From: Bifidobacterium breve
GTDB taxonomy: Bacteria > Actinomycetota > Actinomycetes > Nanopelagicales > Nanopelagicaceae
Direction of reading: 5' to 3'
Assembly: GCA_945866305.1 (NCBI GenBank)
Contig: CAMBGS010000002.1
Location: 1 to 59,289 of the forward strand
DNA length: 59,289 nt
In this document: positions 1 to 8,899 of the stretch, one piece after another
Layout of the letters: every line of letters starts with the position of its first letter
Numbering within the stretch: the first letter of the stretch is position 1
Notes under the pieces: generated by a model
Seen by the model: the letters and a program-made list of their open reading frames with translations, nothing else
The model's database searches: none
What the model was told of the DNA's origin: nothing
Made by a program: the position numbers and the translations under genes

Positions 1-35
1 AGAGTGCGAAGAAATAAGGTGGACATGCGCAACAT
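1..35 (-). CDS. proS: Prolyl-tRNA synthetase, 5' end only (partial)
   Basis: Only the first 11 codons lie in the window. Read on the minus strand they begin MLRMSTLFLRT, which matches the usual N-terminus of bacterial prolyl-tRNA synthetases (MLRMSTLFLRTLREDP type). The ATG at 35 follows an AAGG ribosome-binding site about 7 nt upstream. A second ATG at 26 is possible but lacks its own site. The gene begins 21 nt after the ispG stop, and ispG-proS is a common actinobacterial order. Too short for the ORF track. The assignment rests on this short match plus context. Confidence 0.75.
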   Translation of the reverse strand, partial: MLRMSTLFLRT

Positions 36-56
36 AGGCGCAACCTTATCGCGTAA

Positions 57-1208
57 TTACTTGACTGTGACGGAAGGTTCGCCTGAAGTTACTCCGGCAG
101 CTTCCATTTCTTCAGCAAGACGCATCGCTTCTTCGATTAGGGTTTCAACGATCATCGCTTCAGGCACAGTCTTTATGACAACGCCCTTTACAAATATCTG
201 ACCTTTTCCATTACCTGATGCCACACCAAGATCTGCTTCGCGCGCTTCACCTGGACCATTGACCACGCAACCCATTACGGCAACGCGTAACGGAACAGTC
301 ATTCCTTCGAGGCCTGCCTGAACTTTTTCAGCGAGGGTATAAACATCAACTTGGGCGCGACCGCAAGAAGGACAAGAGACAATTTCTAATTTACGTTGGC
401 GCAGATTTAGCGATTCAAGAATTGAAATTCCAACTTTGACTTCTTCTACAGGAGGAGCGGACATTGATACGCGAATCGTGTCGCCGATACCTTCTGCCAG
501 CAAAATTCCAAATGCCGTAGCAGATTTAATTGTTGCTTGAAATGCCGGTCCTGCTTCAGTTACTCCAAGGTGTAATGGATAAGCACATTGAGCAGCCAAG
601 AGGCGATATGCCTTAACCATTGTTACGGGGTCGTGATGCTTTACAGAGATTTTAATATTCGAGAAACCATGTTCTTCGAAGAGTGAAGCTTCCCAGAGCG
701 CGGATTCAGCGAGTGCTTCAGGAGTAGCTTTTCCGTACTTTGCGAGCAAACGTGGATCAAGTGAACCAGCATTAACGCCAATTCGAATAGGAATACCGGC
801 ATCGCCAGCAGCTTTAGCAACTTCCTTTACCTTGTCATCAAATTGTTTAATGTTGCCTGGGTTTACACGAACCGCTGCACAACCTGCATCAATAGCAGCG
901 AAGATATATTTTGGTTGAAAGTGGATATCTGCAATAACAGGTATCTGAGATTTCTTGGCGATCTGCGCCAACGCATCTGCATCATCTTGGCTTGGGACTG
1001 CCACGCGTACTATCTGACACCCAGATGCGGTTAACTCAGCGATTTGCTGAAGAGTTGAATTTACATCGGCTGTAAGGGTTGTACACATTGATTGCACGCT
1101 CACTGGTGAATCGCTACCTACGCCAACGCTGCCAACCTGCAATTGATTTGTCTTGCGACGTGGGTGGAGTGGAGCAGGTGGGGCGCTAGGAATTCCGAGA
1201 TCAACCAT
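57..1208 (-). CDS. ispG: 4-hydroxy-3-methylbut-2-en-1-yl diphosphate synthase (flavodoxin/ferredoxin)
   Basis: Penultimate enzyme of the MEP isoprenoid pathway: it reduces 2-C-methyl-erythritol 2,4-cyclodiphosphate to HMBPP using a [4Fe-4S] cluster in the cytosol. The 383-aa product has the N-terminal TIM-barrel region and C-terminal cluster residues CPSC (about 279-282) and MGC (about 313) followed by VNGPGEA, the family signature. Length is typical of the bacterial two-domain form. It lies downstream of dxr and rseP on the same strand, so two MEP-pathway genes share this transcript. The start ATG at 1208 has only a distant AAGG site, so a slightly different start is possible. Confidence 0.96.
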   Translation of the reverse strand: MVDLGIPSAPPAPLHPRRKTNQLQVGSVGVGSDSPVSVQSMCTTLTADVNSTLQQIAELTASGCQIVRVAVPSQDDADALAQIAKKSQIPVIADIHFQPKYIFAAIDAGCAAVRVNPGNIKQFDDKVKEVAKAAGDAGIPIRIGVNAGSLDPRLLAKYGKATPEALAESALWEASLFEEHGFSNIKISVKHHDPVTMVKAYRLLAAQCAYPLHLGVTEAGPAFQATIKSATAFGILLAEGIGDTIRVSMSAPPVEEVKVGISILESLNLRQRKLEIVSCPSCGRAQVDVYTLAEKVQAGLEGMTVPLRVAVMGCVVNGPGEAREADLGVASGNGKGQIFVKGVVIKTVPEAMIVETLIEEAMRLAEEMEAAGVTSGEPSVTVK

Positions 1209-1251
1209 GGTGGTTATTCTGCCTTAAAAATCATTGTGGGGCGATTTCTAC

Positions 1252-2400
1252 TTAAAAGTTTAATAAAATTGGATTGAAAATATCTGCAATTAGGAGCAGA
1301 ACGGTGAGCGCAGCCAAAACGACAAATACGACTGCCGTAATTGGGGTTAATACCTTTATATCGATCGCTGTGGGAGTAGGTCTTCCACGCAACCTAGCGA
1401 TAAATGCGCGAAGCGCATCGGCGATTGCAACAGCCATATGTCCACCATCTAAAGGAAGTATCGGCAATAAATTGAAGAGACCTACAAAGATATTGAGGCT
1501 GGCAACGATCAAGATGAAGGTGCCGATTCGCTCAGATGTAGTCAGTTCTCCGCTAGATGAGACTTGACCGGATACTCGTGCGACTCCGACTACGCCAACC
1601 AATCCGTTCTCATCTCGTTCTTGCCCGCCAAATGTTTGCCCCCAAAGAGCTGGAATTTTAGTAGGCAGCTGTACCAAAGCTTTTGCGGAAGCAGATGTGA
1701 AAGTCCAGGTTAACTCTGCCGCATCTGAAATTGAAGCGATGGGAGTGAGTCGCTTAGTACCAAATTCATTAATTATTCCAAGGACATAGCGTGAGGTGCC
1801 ATCATCTATATTTGTCATACGTGGCGCGGCTGAAATATCAATTTCAGTACCGCCACGATTAATTGTGAAAACCAGTTCTTTACCCTGCGAGTTGCGGATC
1901 TTATCTAATTGACTTTGCCATTTGATATTGCGGTCTCCATTAATTGCGACTATCTCATCGCCTTTTTGGAAATCAGCGGCTGCTGCAGCGCTATTGGGAA
2001 CGACGGAATCGATCACAGGAAGTACCTGATTCACACCGACCCCGGAAAGAAGAATAAAGAGAAGTAAGTAACCGAGCACAAAATGCAGAAATGATCCTGC
2101 GCCTAAAACGATTAATTTTTTGCCCGCCGATGCGCGATAGAAGGCTCGGCCTTCTTCACCATCTGGCATTTCGTCATCAGGTGTCATGCCTTCGATTCGA
2201 CAGTACCCACCAGCAGGAATTGCCTTTATTCCAAATTCAGTTTCACCGCGTTGACGCGACCATATACGGGTTCCAAAACCAAGGAAGAATTCCGAGACCC
2301 GCATTCCAAATCTACGAGCGGTTAAGTAATGGCCAAACTCGTGAATCATCACAGAGACGAGAAGGGCTACAACAAAGGCGAGAATTCCGAGTAATTGCAT
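1252..2400 (-). CDS. rseP: Site-2 intramembrane zinc metalloprotease (M50, RseP family)
   Basis: Membrane-embedded protease that cleaves transmembrane substrates such as anti-sigma factors or signal-peptide remnants. The zinc motif HEFGH is at residues 20-24 in the first membrane segment, a PDZ-like domain occupies about 120-200, and the third zinc ligand lies in LPLDGGH near 330, followed by a hydrophobic C-terminal segment. Length 382 aa is normal for actinobacterial Rip1/RseP. Its ATG overlaps the dxr stop by one base, indicating translational coupling. dxr-rseP-ispG is the usual actinobacterial order. The substrate is not deducible here. Confidence 0.93.
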   Translation of the reverse strand: MQLLGILAFVVALLVSVMIHEFGHYLTARRFGMRVSEFFLGFGTRIWSRQRGETEFGIKAIPAGGYCRIEGMTPDDEMPDGEEGRAFYRASAGKKLIVLGAGSFLHFVLGYLLLFILLSGVGVNQVLPVIDSVVPNSAAAAADFQKGDEIVAINGDRNIKWQSQLDKIRNSQGKELVFTINRGGTEIDISAAPRMTNIDDGTSRYVLGIINEFGTKRLTPIASISDAAELTWTFTSASAKALVQLPTKIPALWGQTFGGQERDENGLVGVVGVARVSGQVSSSGELTTSERIGTFILIVASLNIFVGLFNLLPILPLDGGHMAVAIADALRAFIARLRGRPTPTAIDIKVLTPITAVVFVVLAALTVLLLIADIFNPILLNF

Positions 2401-3545
2401 TAGCGGGCTACTTTCGAGATATGTTCTTGGGCGATCCGTCGCGCATCATTCTCGATAGCACTGACATCGCCTAAATCCCGCAGCGTTCCGGCGGACTTTG
2501 TACCCAAAGTTTGAACTACTTCTTCCACGGTTTCGATAATAGAGGTAAAACCAATTTTTCCTTCTATAAACGCTGCCACACAAACTTCATTGGCGGCATT
2601 AAAAATTGCTGGCAACCCTCCCCCTAATTCTCCACATCGCCGCGCTAACTCAATCGCCGGAAACTTCTCGTTATCGATCGGCTCAAAAGTCCAAGTATGG
2701 GATGTTTTCCAATGGATCGGAGTTGTTGCACCTTTGACTCGCTCTGGATAATTGATTGCAAAAGAAATTGGCCCCTTCATATTTGGAGGCGATGCTTGGG
2801 CGATAGTTGAACCATCAACATACTGCACCATTGAGTGAATAACCGATTGCGGATGAATCACGGCTTCGATCTGCGCATAAGGCATTTCAAATAGATAATG
2901 AGCTTCGATAATCTCTAAACCTTTATTCATTAAGGTAGCCGAATTTATAGTTACCACCGGACCCATTGACCAAGTTGGATGGTTAAGCGCTTCTATCACC
3001 GTTATATCGCTGAGATCTTTACGTTCGCGAAATGGTCCCCCACTTGCAGTTAATACCAATTTGGCAACATCGCGTTTAGCTCCACCCATGAGGCATTGCC
3101 ATAGCGCTGAATGTTCGGAATCCACGGGCAACAGCTGATCTGGTTTAGCAATCGACATAACTAGATCACCGCCCGCAACTAGTGATTCTTTATTGGCTAA
3201 AGCCACGCGGTTTCCAACTTTTAGGGCGGCCAACGTTGGCGCAAGCCCGATAGAACCGGTAATTCCATTTAAAACAACATCGCAGGTAATTGCGGCAATT
3301 TCTGTTGAAGCGCCTGGACCATCAATTACTGTTGAATCAGGTAGTGCGCTCTTAATTAATTCCGCGCCTTTGGTGACGCCAATTACTGGAACCTTAAACT
3401 TTTTAGCTTGTTCTAAAAGTAATTCTGGATTATTTCCTGCTGAAGTAATTGCAACCACGCGAAAGAGAGTTGGGTTATCTGCCACAATCTCTAGCGCTTG
3501 CACACCAATTGATCCTGTTGATCCCAGAATTACTAAATCTTTCAT
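2400..3545 (-). CDS. dxr: 1-deoxy-D-xylulose 5-phosphate reductoisomerase
   Basis: Commits DXP to the MEP pathway by NADPH-dependent rearrangement to MEP. The N-terminus MKDLVILGSTGSIG is the NADPH-binding glycine-rich loop, and NKESLVAGG and the acidic VDSEHSA metal-site segment are present. The ORF track starts five codons earlier at a TTG. The ATG at 3545 puts the Rossmann strand at the expected position and gives 381 aa, close to family length. It starts 15 nt after the speB stop, so it follows the polyamine module rather than rlmN as in many relatives. Confidence 0.96.
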   Translation of the reverse strand: MKDLVILGSTGSIGVQALEIVADNPTLFRVVAITSAGNNPELLLEQAKKFKVPVIGVTKGAELIKSALPDSTVIDGPGASTEIAAITCDVVLNGITGSIGLAPTLAALKVGNRVALANKESLVAGGDLVMSIAKPDQLLPVDSEHSALWQCLMGGAKRDVAKLVLTASGGPFRERKDLSDITVIEALNHPTWSMGPVVTINSATLMNKGLEIIEAHYLFEMPYAQIEAVIHPQSVIHSMVQYVDGSTIAQASPPNMKGPISFAINYPERVKGATTPIHWKTSHTWTFEPIDNEKFPAIELARRCGELGGGLPAIFNAANEVCVAAFIEGKIGFTSIIETVEEVVQTLGTKSAGTLRDLGDVSAIENDARRIAQEHISKVAR

Positions 3546-3560
3546 CGTCAGCCCGTGCAA

Positions 3561-4559
3561 TTAACGATCTAGAAGATTTTGAGTAGGGGAATATGGAGTA
3601 CCACTGCGACGCTTAGCGATCGCAGATAGAGCTTCGAGCACAACTCGGTTGGCCAATATCGCAGTTATATCTGCGGAATCAAAAGGCGGAGCGACTTCAA
3701 CTACATCAATTCCGACAACCGGAAGTTCTAGACAAATTCTACGAACCGCTTCCAGTAATTCACGACTGGTCATTCCGCCTGGTTCAGGAGTTCCGGTACC
3801 AGGTGCCATTCCTGGATCAACAACATCTATATCAATTGAGAGAAATACTCCATCACAGCCATCGGTGAGCGTTGCAAATGATTCATCCAGCACTGTATTT
3901 AAGCCACGGTGATGGATCTCAGTCATTTCGTAAGAGCGCATTCCTTGATCGCGCATCCAATCCAAAGTCTTGCTATCAGGCCAGTAACCACGTAAACCCA
4001 ACTGTAAGAAACGATCGCCACGTACTGAACCATTTTCGATAAGGCGACGCATTGGTGTGCCATGACCGATTAGCGCACCAAATTGATCTTCACCTGTGTC
4101 GGCATGTGCATCAAAATGGATCATTGAAATCTTGCCTTGTCCGCGATGATTTGCAATACCTGCAACATCGGCAGAGGCGATCGAGTGGTCTCCCCCAAGT
4201 ACAACTGCAATCTTTCCAGCACGAGAAATTTTCTCTGTCGCCGCCTCAAGGATCTTTAGAGATTGCACTAGATCTCCGGGTGGCATTAATAAATCTCCTG
4301 CGTCATAAATCTTGAGCGCTTTAAAAGCATCGATACGCAGTGCTAGGTGTGGTCGCTCTGCATCGTGAGGCAAGTAATCCCCACCGCGAATTGCTTGTGG
4401 GCCAAACTTGGCCCCTGATCGATGAGATGTTCCAGAATCTATTGGCGCTCCAACAATAATTACGTCGGCGTCGGCATATGACTTTGGATCATCTAGATCA
4501 CACTGTGGGATTCCAAGAAATGTAAAACTTGGCCCATACATATTGCCGTGGTTAACCAT
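3561..4559 (-). CDS. speB: Agmatinase-family ureohydrolase (agmatinase or guanidino-acid hydrolase)
   Basis: Binuclear manganese ureohydrolase that releases urea from agmatine or a related guanidino compound. All metal motifs are visible: GGDHS (122-126), FDAHAD (149-154) and SIDIDVVDPG with PGTGTPEPGG (about 243-262). The 332-aa length is slightly above E. coli SpeB. It is the last gene of a run with a polyamine ABC transporter, an FAD amine oxidase and an aminoaldehyde dehydrogenase, which fits putrescine production from agmatine. Guanidinobutyrase or guanidinopropionase activity cannot be excluded by sequence alone, so the substrate is uncertain while the fold is certain. Neither ATG (4559 or 4541) has a strong ribosome-binding site. 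Confidence 0.85.
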   Translation of the reverse strand: MVNHGNMYGPSFTFLGIPQCDLDDPKSYADADVIIVGAPIDSGTSHRSGAKFGPQAIRGGDYLPHDAERPHLALRIDAFKALKIYDAGDLLMPPGDLVQSLKILEAATEKISRAGKIAVVLGGDHSIASADVAGIANHRGQGKISMIHFDAHADTGEDQFGALIGHGTPMRRLIENGSVRGDRFLQLGLRGYWPDSKTLDWMRDQGMRSYEMTEIHHRGLNTVLDESFATLTDGCDGVFLSIDIDVVDPGMAPGTGTPEPGGMTSRELLEAVRRICLELPVVGIDVVEVAPPFDSADITAILANRVVLEALSAIAKRRSGTPYSPTQNLLDR

Positions 4560-4582
4560 TGGTTAAGGATATGCGCTTTTCT

Positions 4583-5995
4583 TTAAGAATCGAAACCTAG
4601 GCCAAGTGAATCGAGGAGCTTAAGCCAGAGATTGCGCTTACCGTTGTTCTTATCTGCCTGGTTTATCGACCACTGCGTCAGGCGAATAAAGATAAATCGG
4701 AAAGGCTCCGGCGGAAATGGCATCGGCTTCTTTTGAACCATACGTAATTGAGTGCGCTCGTTCTCTACGCCATCTAAGAGATCAAGCATTACTTGTGCAC
4801 CAAATCGCGTTGAGCCAACTCCCAGGCCGGTGTAACCCAAAACATATGCAACGCGGCCACTGTAGGCAGTACCCCAAAATGGTGAGAAGCGCGAGCAGGT
4901 ATCAATTGCACCACCCCAACCATGTGTGAATTTGATTCCTGTGAGCTGCGGGAAAGTCTCAAGAAATGCCTCGGCTAAATGTGCGTAAGTTTCGGCATCA
5001 GTTTCATATTCTTGCCGAACTTTGCCACGGAAGTTATAGATCGCATCGTATCCGCCCCATAAAATTTCATTATCTTTAGTCATTCGGTAATAATGGAATT
5101 GATTTCCAGCATCGGAAAGTCCTTCGCGATCTTTCCAGCCGATCGAATCTAGCTGTTCTGCAGTCAATGGCTCAGTAACTAATTGGAAGTCATAAACGGG
5201 AATTACATATTTATGGGCGCGCTTAATAAGAGATTTGAATACATTTGTGGCCAGGGCAACTTTATTTGCGTGGACGCTTCCATAAGACGTGTGAACAATC
5301 ATTCCATTTTTTGTTCGCTCGAGTCTCTCAACTTGTGAGTTTTCAAATATCTTTACGCCTAATTTGATACAGGCGCGTTCTAGGCCCCAGACCAATCGAG
5401 CTGGATCTACTAGAGCGGTTCCGTCTGGATCCCAGAGCGCCCCTTTATAAATTGGTGACTTTACGCGTACTTGCATTTCATCTTTGCTTAAAAGTTCTAC
5501 ATTATCGCCAAATGAATTCCGAAGTTCGGCTTCTTCTACTAAACCTTCCATCTGCCAATCCTCGACTGCAACGCGGTATTCACCGTTCCATTCAAAATTG
5601 CAATCAATTTCGTATTTCTTAATTGTTGCTTCAATGGCATCCAAATTCTCGCGCCCTAAACGCTCAATAATCCCCATCTCATCTTTGAAGCGGCTATAGC
5701 CATTCATAAATCCATGTGTCAGGGAATAACTGCAAAAACCACCATTGCGCCCAGATGCACCTGCGCCAGTTTCGCGCTGTTCAACCACTATAACTTCGCG
5801 ATCAGGGTTGGCTTCTTTTGCTAAGAGTGCGGTCCATAAACCGGTGTAGCCAGCGCCGACAATACAAAGATCGGCCGCTACATCACCGATAAGCGTTGGG
5901 TGCGGCAGAGGTTCAAGCGGATCTTCATCCAGCCAATAAAGCTGTGGTTGCATTAACGATAAATGTTTAAGAATCGATGGGTCGATGTTCGCCAT
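4583..5995 (-). CDS. FAD-dependent amine oxidoreductase (DAO family, PuuB-like)
   Basis: Predicted soluble flavoprotein oxidising an amine, probably a polyamine or its gamma-glutamyl form, to the aldehyde that the neighbouring dehydrogenase would take up. The N-terminus carries the dinucleotide fold GAGYTGLWTALLA (about 48-60) and the ATG motif GAGASGRNGGF typical of DAO-family enzymes such as gamma-glutamylputrescine oxidase. C-terminal GYTGLGVGSTRFGA closes the FAD site. 470 aa from the ATG at 5995, preferred over the GTG at 5998 because GGAAAG then has workable spacing. No glutamylputrescine synthetase is in the window, so direct putrescine oxidation is also possible. A perfect inverted repeat lies immediately upstream. 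Confidence 0.82.
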   Translation of the reverse strand: MANIDPSILKHLSLMQPQLYWLDEDPLEPLPHPTLIGDVAADLCIVGAGYTGLWTALLAKEANPDREVIVVEQRETGAGASGRNGGFCSYSLTHGFMNGYSRFKDEMGIIERLGRENLDAIEATIKKYEIDCNFEWNGEYRVAVEDWQMEGLVEEAELRNSFGDNVELLSKDEMQVRVKSPIYKGALWDPDGTALVDPARLVWGLERACIKLGVKIFENSQVERLERTKNGMIVHTSYGSVHANKVALATNVFKSLIKRAHKYVIPVYDFQLVTEPLTAEQLDSIGWKDREGLSDAGNQFHYYRMTKDNEILWGGYDAIYNFRGKVRQEYETDAETYAHLAEAFLETFPQLTGIKFTHGWGGAIDTCSRFSPFWGTAYSGRVAYVLGYTGLGVGSTRFGAQVMLDLLDGVENERTQLRMVQKKPMPFPPEPFRFIFIRLTQWSINQADKNNGKRNLWLKLLDSLGLGFDS

Positions 5996-6000
5996 CACGC

Positions 6001-6019
6001 TTTCCGGTTAAACCGGAAA
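6001..6019. promoter_or_regulatory. Perfect 9+1+9 inverted repeat before the amine oxidase gene
   Basis: TTTCCGGTTAAACCGGAAA reads identically on both strands around a single central base. It sits between the potC stop (6057) and the amine oxidase start (5995) and includes the GGAAAG that would serve as its ribosome-binding site. It may be an operator for a dimeric regulator or an mRNA hairpin hiding the Shine-Dalgarno. The arms lack a following T-run, so a terminator is unlikely. Confidence 0.55.
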
Positions 6020-6056
6020 TCACCTCTGCAATTACTACTAGTAGTTGACCCTTATA

Positions 6057-6893
6057 TTAGCGGGCTTTGCGACGATTGACGAACTGACCCGCTATGACAA
6101 TCGCGAGTGCTAAGAAAAACATGCCCGAACCGATCACATTTGCTTGCGCAGGAATACCACGTGCCGCGGCTGTGTAAACAAATTTAGGAAATGTTGAAAC
6201 AGTTCCGGAATTAAAGTTGGTGATAATAAAATCATCAAAAGAGAGGCTAAATGCGAGTAAGGCTGCACCCGCGATTCCAGGAGCTACAAGAGGAAGTGTT
6301 ACTCGTCTAAATGTCTGAAACTCATTGGCATAAAGATCCATCGCGGCTTGTTCCAAACGAGGATCAAGACTGGCGATACGCGCTTTTACAGTTACGACAA
6401 CAAATGAGATGCAGAACATTACGTGTGCAACAACAGTTGGCCAGAAACCTGGGTTAATTTTGAACACTAGGAATAGTGATAAAAGCGATGCGCCTAACAC
6501 AATTTCGGGAGTTGCCATTGGCAAAAAGATCAAAAGATTTGAAGTAGAACGCCCCTTAAATTTATGGCGGCCAATTGCGAAGGCAATCATCGTTCCTAAG
6601 ATTGTTGAAAATATAGTTGCGAGCAAGCCAATTTTTATGGAGTTAGCCAGCGCCGTACAGACTTCAGGTGCACCGCAAGGATTCTTCCAGTTATCTAGCG
6701 TGAATCCCTTCCAGATCAAGTTGCTCTTGCCGGAATCGTTAAACGAGAAAGCAAAGGTGTAAGCAACTGGAATGAAGAGATAGGTAAAGGCTAGAACCAT
6801 ATAAACACGAATTAAATTTCGCCCAAACCAGCGCTGGAATCTTGCCATCATTGGAATAGTTGGAATTGTGGCATCAACAACTTTTTTACTCAT
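6057..6893 (-). CDS. potC: Spermidine/putrescine ABC transporter, permease
   Basis: Second inner-membrane permease of a polyamine importer. The 278-aa protein has about six hydrophobic segments and the permease EAA-type loop (EQAAMDLYANEFQTFRRVTLP) that contacts the ATPase. Similarity in layout to PotC/YdcV is clear. Its ATG overlaps the potB stop by 4 nt (ATGA), so translation is coupled. The order potD-potA-potB-potC on the minus strand gives a complete importer. Polyamine versus related cation specificity is inferred from potD and the catabolic neighbours. Confidence 0.9.
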   Translation of the reverse strand: MSKKVVDATIPTIPMMARFQRWFGRNLIRVYMVLAFTYLFIPVAYTFAFSFNDSGKSNLIWKGFTLDNWKNPCGAPEVCTALANSIKIGLLATIFSTILGTMIAFAIGRHKFKGRSTSNLLIFLPMATPEIVLGASLLSLFLVFKINPGFWPTVVAHVMFCISFVVVTVKARIASLDPRLEQAAMDLYANEFQTFRRVTLPLVAPGIAGAALLAFSLSFDDFIITNFNSGTVSTFPKFVYTAAARGIPAQANVIGSGMFFLALAIVIAGQFVNRRKAR

Positions 6894-7738
6894 ACCAACT
6901 CCTCCGTTCCAGCTTTACGGATATAGATGGTTACCAGAATCAGAATCGCCGCCATTAAGGTAAATGAGAGTGCTGCTGCAGTTGGGTAATCCACGATCTT
7001 GAAGTATCGAGATTCAATTACGTTACCGATCATCTTGGTATTTGGACTTCCCAAAATTGCAGCATTTACATAGTCACCTGCCGCAGGAATAAAGGTCAAC
7101 AGAGTGCCTGCAACCACACCTGGCATAGATAGCGGCAGAGTTACTTTTCGAAACGTGGTGAATGCATTCGCATATAGATCACCAGATGCTTCAAGAGTGC
7201 GTGGATCTATACGGTCAATCGATGCATATAAAGGCAGCGTCATAAATGGCAAGAAGTTATAGGTCATACCCATAACGACAGCAAAGGCAGTTGAGGTCAG
7301 AGTTGTGCTTGGGCTAATGATTCCTAGGGTGCGCAGCGTCGGGACAACAAAACCTTCTTCACCAAGAATCTGCTTCCAGGCCACGGTACGGAGTAAGAAA
7401 GAAGTGAAGAATGGCGCAACCACCAATACGAGCAAGAAATTCTTGTACTTTCCAGCCTTGAAGGCGATTGCGTATGCCAAAGGATAAGAAATCATTAACG
7501 CCAGTACCGTTGCAATAAGGGCATAAACAAATGAGCGACTGAACTGTTCTCTATTTTCGATAAAAGCATCTATATAGTTCTGAAAACGCAGAGTCTGTTC
7601 GTATTGTCCAGTATCGCCCCCAGCGATCGGTGTTTGGGTCGAAGTCTGCGCCAAATTTACGATTGGAAGAATAAAGAAGGTAAAGAGAAAGAGAAAGCCC
7701 GGAAGTAAGAGCAGGTAAGGGGTGCGAATCTTTCCCAT
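6890..7738 (-). CDS. potB: Spermidine/putrescine ABC transporter, permease
   Basis: First permease of the polyamine importer, 282 aa, with about six membrane segments beginning at residue 8 (LLLLPGFLFLFTFFILP) and the EAA loop LEASGDLYANAFTTFRKVTLPLSMPG near 185. It pairs with PotC to form the channel, and their EAA loops are closely similar, as expected for the two halves. It starts 12 nt after the potA stop and overlaps potC by 4 nt. Confidence 0.9.
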   Translation of the reverse strand: MGKIRTPYLLLLPGFLFLFTFFILPIVNLAQTSTQTPIAGGDTGQYEQTLRFQNYIDAFIENREQFSRSFVYALIATVLALMISYPLAYAIAFKAGKYKNFLLVLVVAPFFTSFLLRTVAWKQILGEEGFVVPTLRTLGIISPSTTLTSTAFAVVMGMTYNFLPFMTLPLYASIDRIDPRTLEASGDLYANAFTTFRKVTLPLSMPGVVAGTLLTFIPAAGDYVNAAILGSPNTKMIGNVIESRYFKIVDYPTAAALSFTLMAAILILVTIYIRKAGTEELV

Positions 7739-7750
7739 TGTTGCTGCGAC

Positions 7751-8899
7751 TTATTCTTCGTCTAGTACTTCAGGGTTAACTTCTGAACCAGCAGTGACAT
7801 CTTCATCTCCGCGAAGTGCGAAGGTAAAAATTGGCTCCCAAGAAATATTTACTGCATCACCCTTATTAAATGGCGCGACTCCATCATCGTTTTGCTCAAA
7901 AACGATTAACTCTTGTCCCCAAGGCATTGCAACTTGGTACTGTGTTGAAACACCGATATAAGAAACATCTTCAATGTGGCCACCGCTTAGTACATTGCCA
8001 GATACTGGAGTGTTAAGAAGCGAGATACGGAACTTTTCGGGGCGGATACCTGCATAGATTGAATTATCGACTGCGTGTGAACGCTTCTTCGGAAGTGAAA
8101 TCTTCTGCCCGTATAAATCAGCGATTATTGAATCTCCATCGTTGCCGGAAATAGTTCCCTTAATAAGATTTGATTGACCAAGGAAATTAGCAACAAAAGC
8201 AGTCTCCGGATTGTCATAGAGCTCGGCCGGAGAACCCATCTGTTCGATCTGGCCTTCATTCATTACCGCAATGGTGTCAGCCATTGTCATAGCTTCTTCT
8301 TGATCGTGGGTTACGTGAACGAAGGTAAGGCCAACTTCTTTTTGAATCCATTTAAGTTCGATCTGCATCTGGCGACGTAACTTGAGATCAAGTGCACCAA
8401 GTGGCTCATCGAGTAAAAGCAGCGCAGGACGGTTAACAATGGCGCGGGCTAGTGCGATACGTTGCTGTTGTCCGCCGGATAATTGCGTTGGCTTACGTCC
8501 AGCCAAATGAGGTAACTCAACTAAGTTGAGAACCTTATTCACCGCAGCATCAACATCTTTAATACCTCGGCGACGCAAACCAAAGGCAATATTCTCAAAG
8601 ATTGTTAAATGCGGAAATAGCGCATAGTTCTGAAAGACCGTGTTGATCGGACGCTGATATGGCTTTGTAGTGGTGATATCTGTTTCACCTAAGTGAATAC
8701 TTCCGACCGTTGGTTCTTCAAGTCCAGCAATCATTCGCAGCGTTGTCGTCTTGCCACATCCTGATGGTCCAAGCAGAGCAAAGAAAGAACCTTTAGGGAT
8801 CGTTAGCGTCAGATCATCAACTGCTTTGAAATCACCATACTCTTTGGTGATTCGCGTGAGAATTAAATCCCCACGTGCAGAACTTGCGTCAAATGACAC
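7751..8899 (-). CDS. potA: Spermidine/putrescine ABC transporter, ATP-binding protein
   Basis: ATPase that powers the polyamine importer on the cytoplasmic membrane face. Walker A GPSGCGKTT (about 43-51), the ABC signature LSGGQQQR (about 141), Walker B LLLLDEP followed by the D-loop, and the switch histidine in HVTHDQEEA are all present. A C-terminal regulatory TOBE-type region (about 245-365) matches PotA/PotG length. Its start follows the potD stop directly with no spacer. Confidence 0.94.
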   Translation of the reverse strand: MSFDASSARGDLILTRITKEYGDFKAVDDLTLTIPKGSFFALLGPSGCGKTTTLRMIAGLEEPTVGSIHLGETDITTTKPYQRPINTVFQNYALFPHLTIFENIAFGLRRRGIKDVDAAVNKVLNLVELPHLAGRKPTQLSGGQQQRIALARAIVNRPALLLLDEPLGALDLKLRRQMQIELKWIQKEVGLTFVHVTHDQEEAMTMADTIAVMNEGQIEQMGSPAELYDNPETAFVANFLGQSNLIKGTISGNDGDSIIADLYGQKISLPKKRSHAVDNSIYAGIRPEKFRISLLNTPVSGNVLSGGHIEDVSYIGVSTQYQVAMPWGQELIVFEQNDDGVAPFNKGDAVNISWEPIFTFALRGDEDVTAGSEVNPEVLDEE

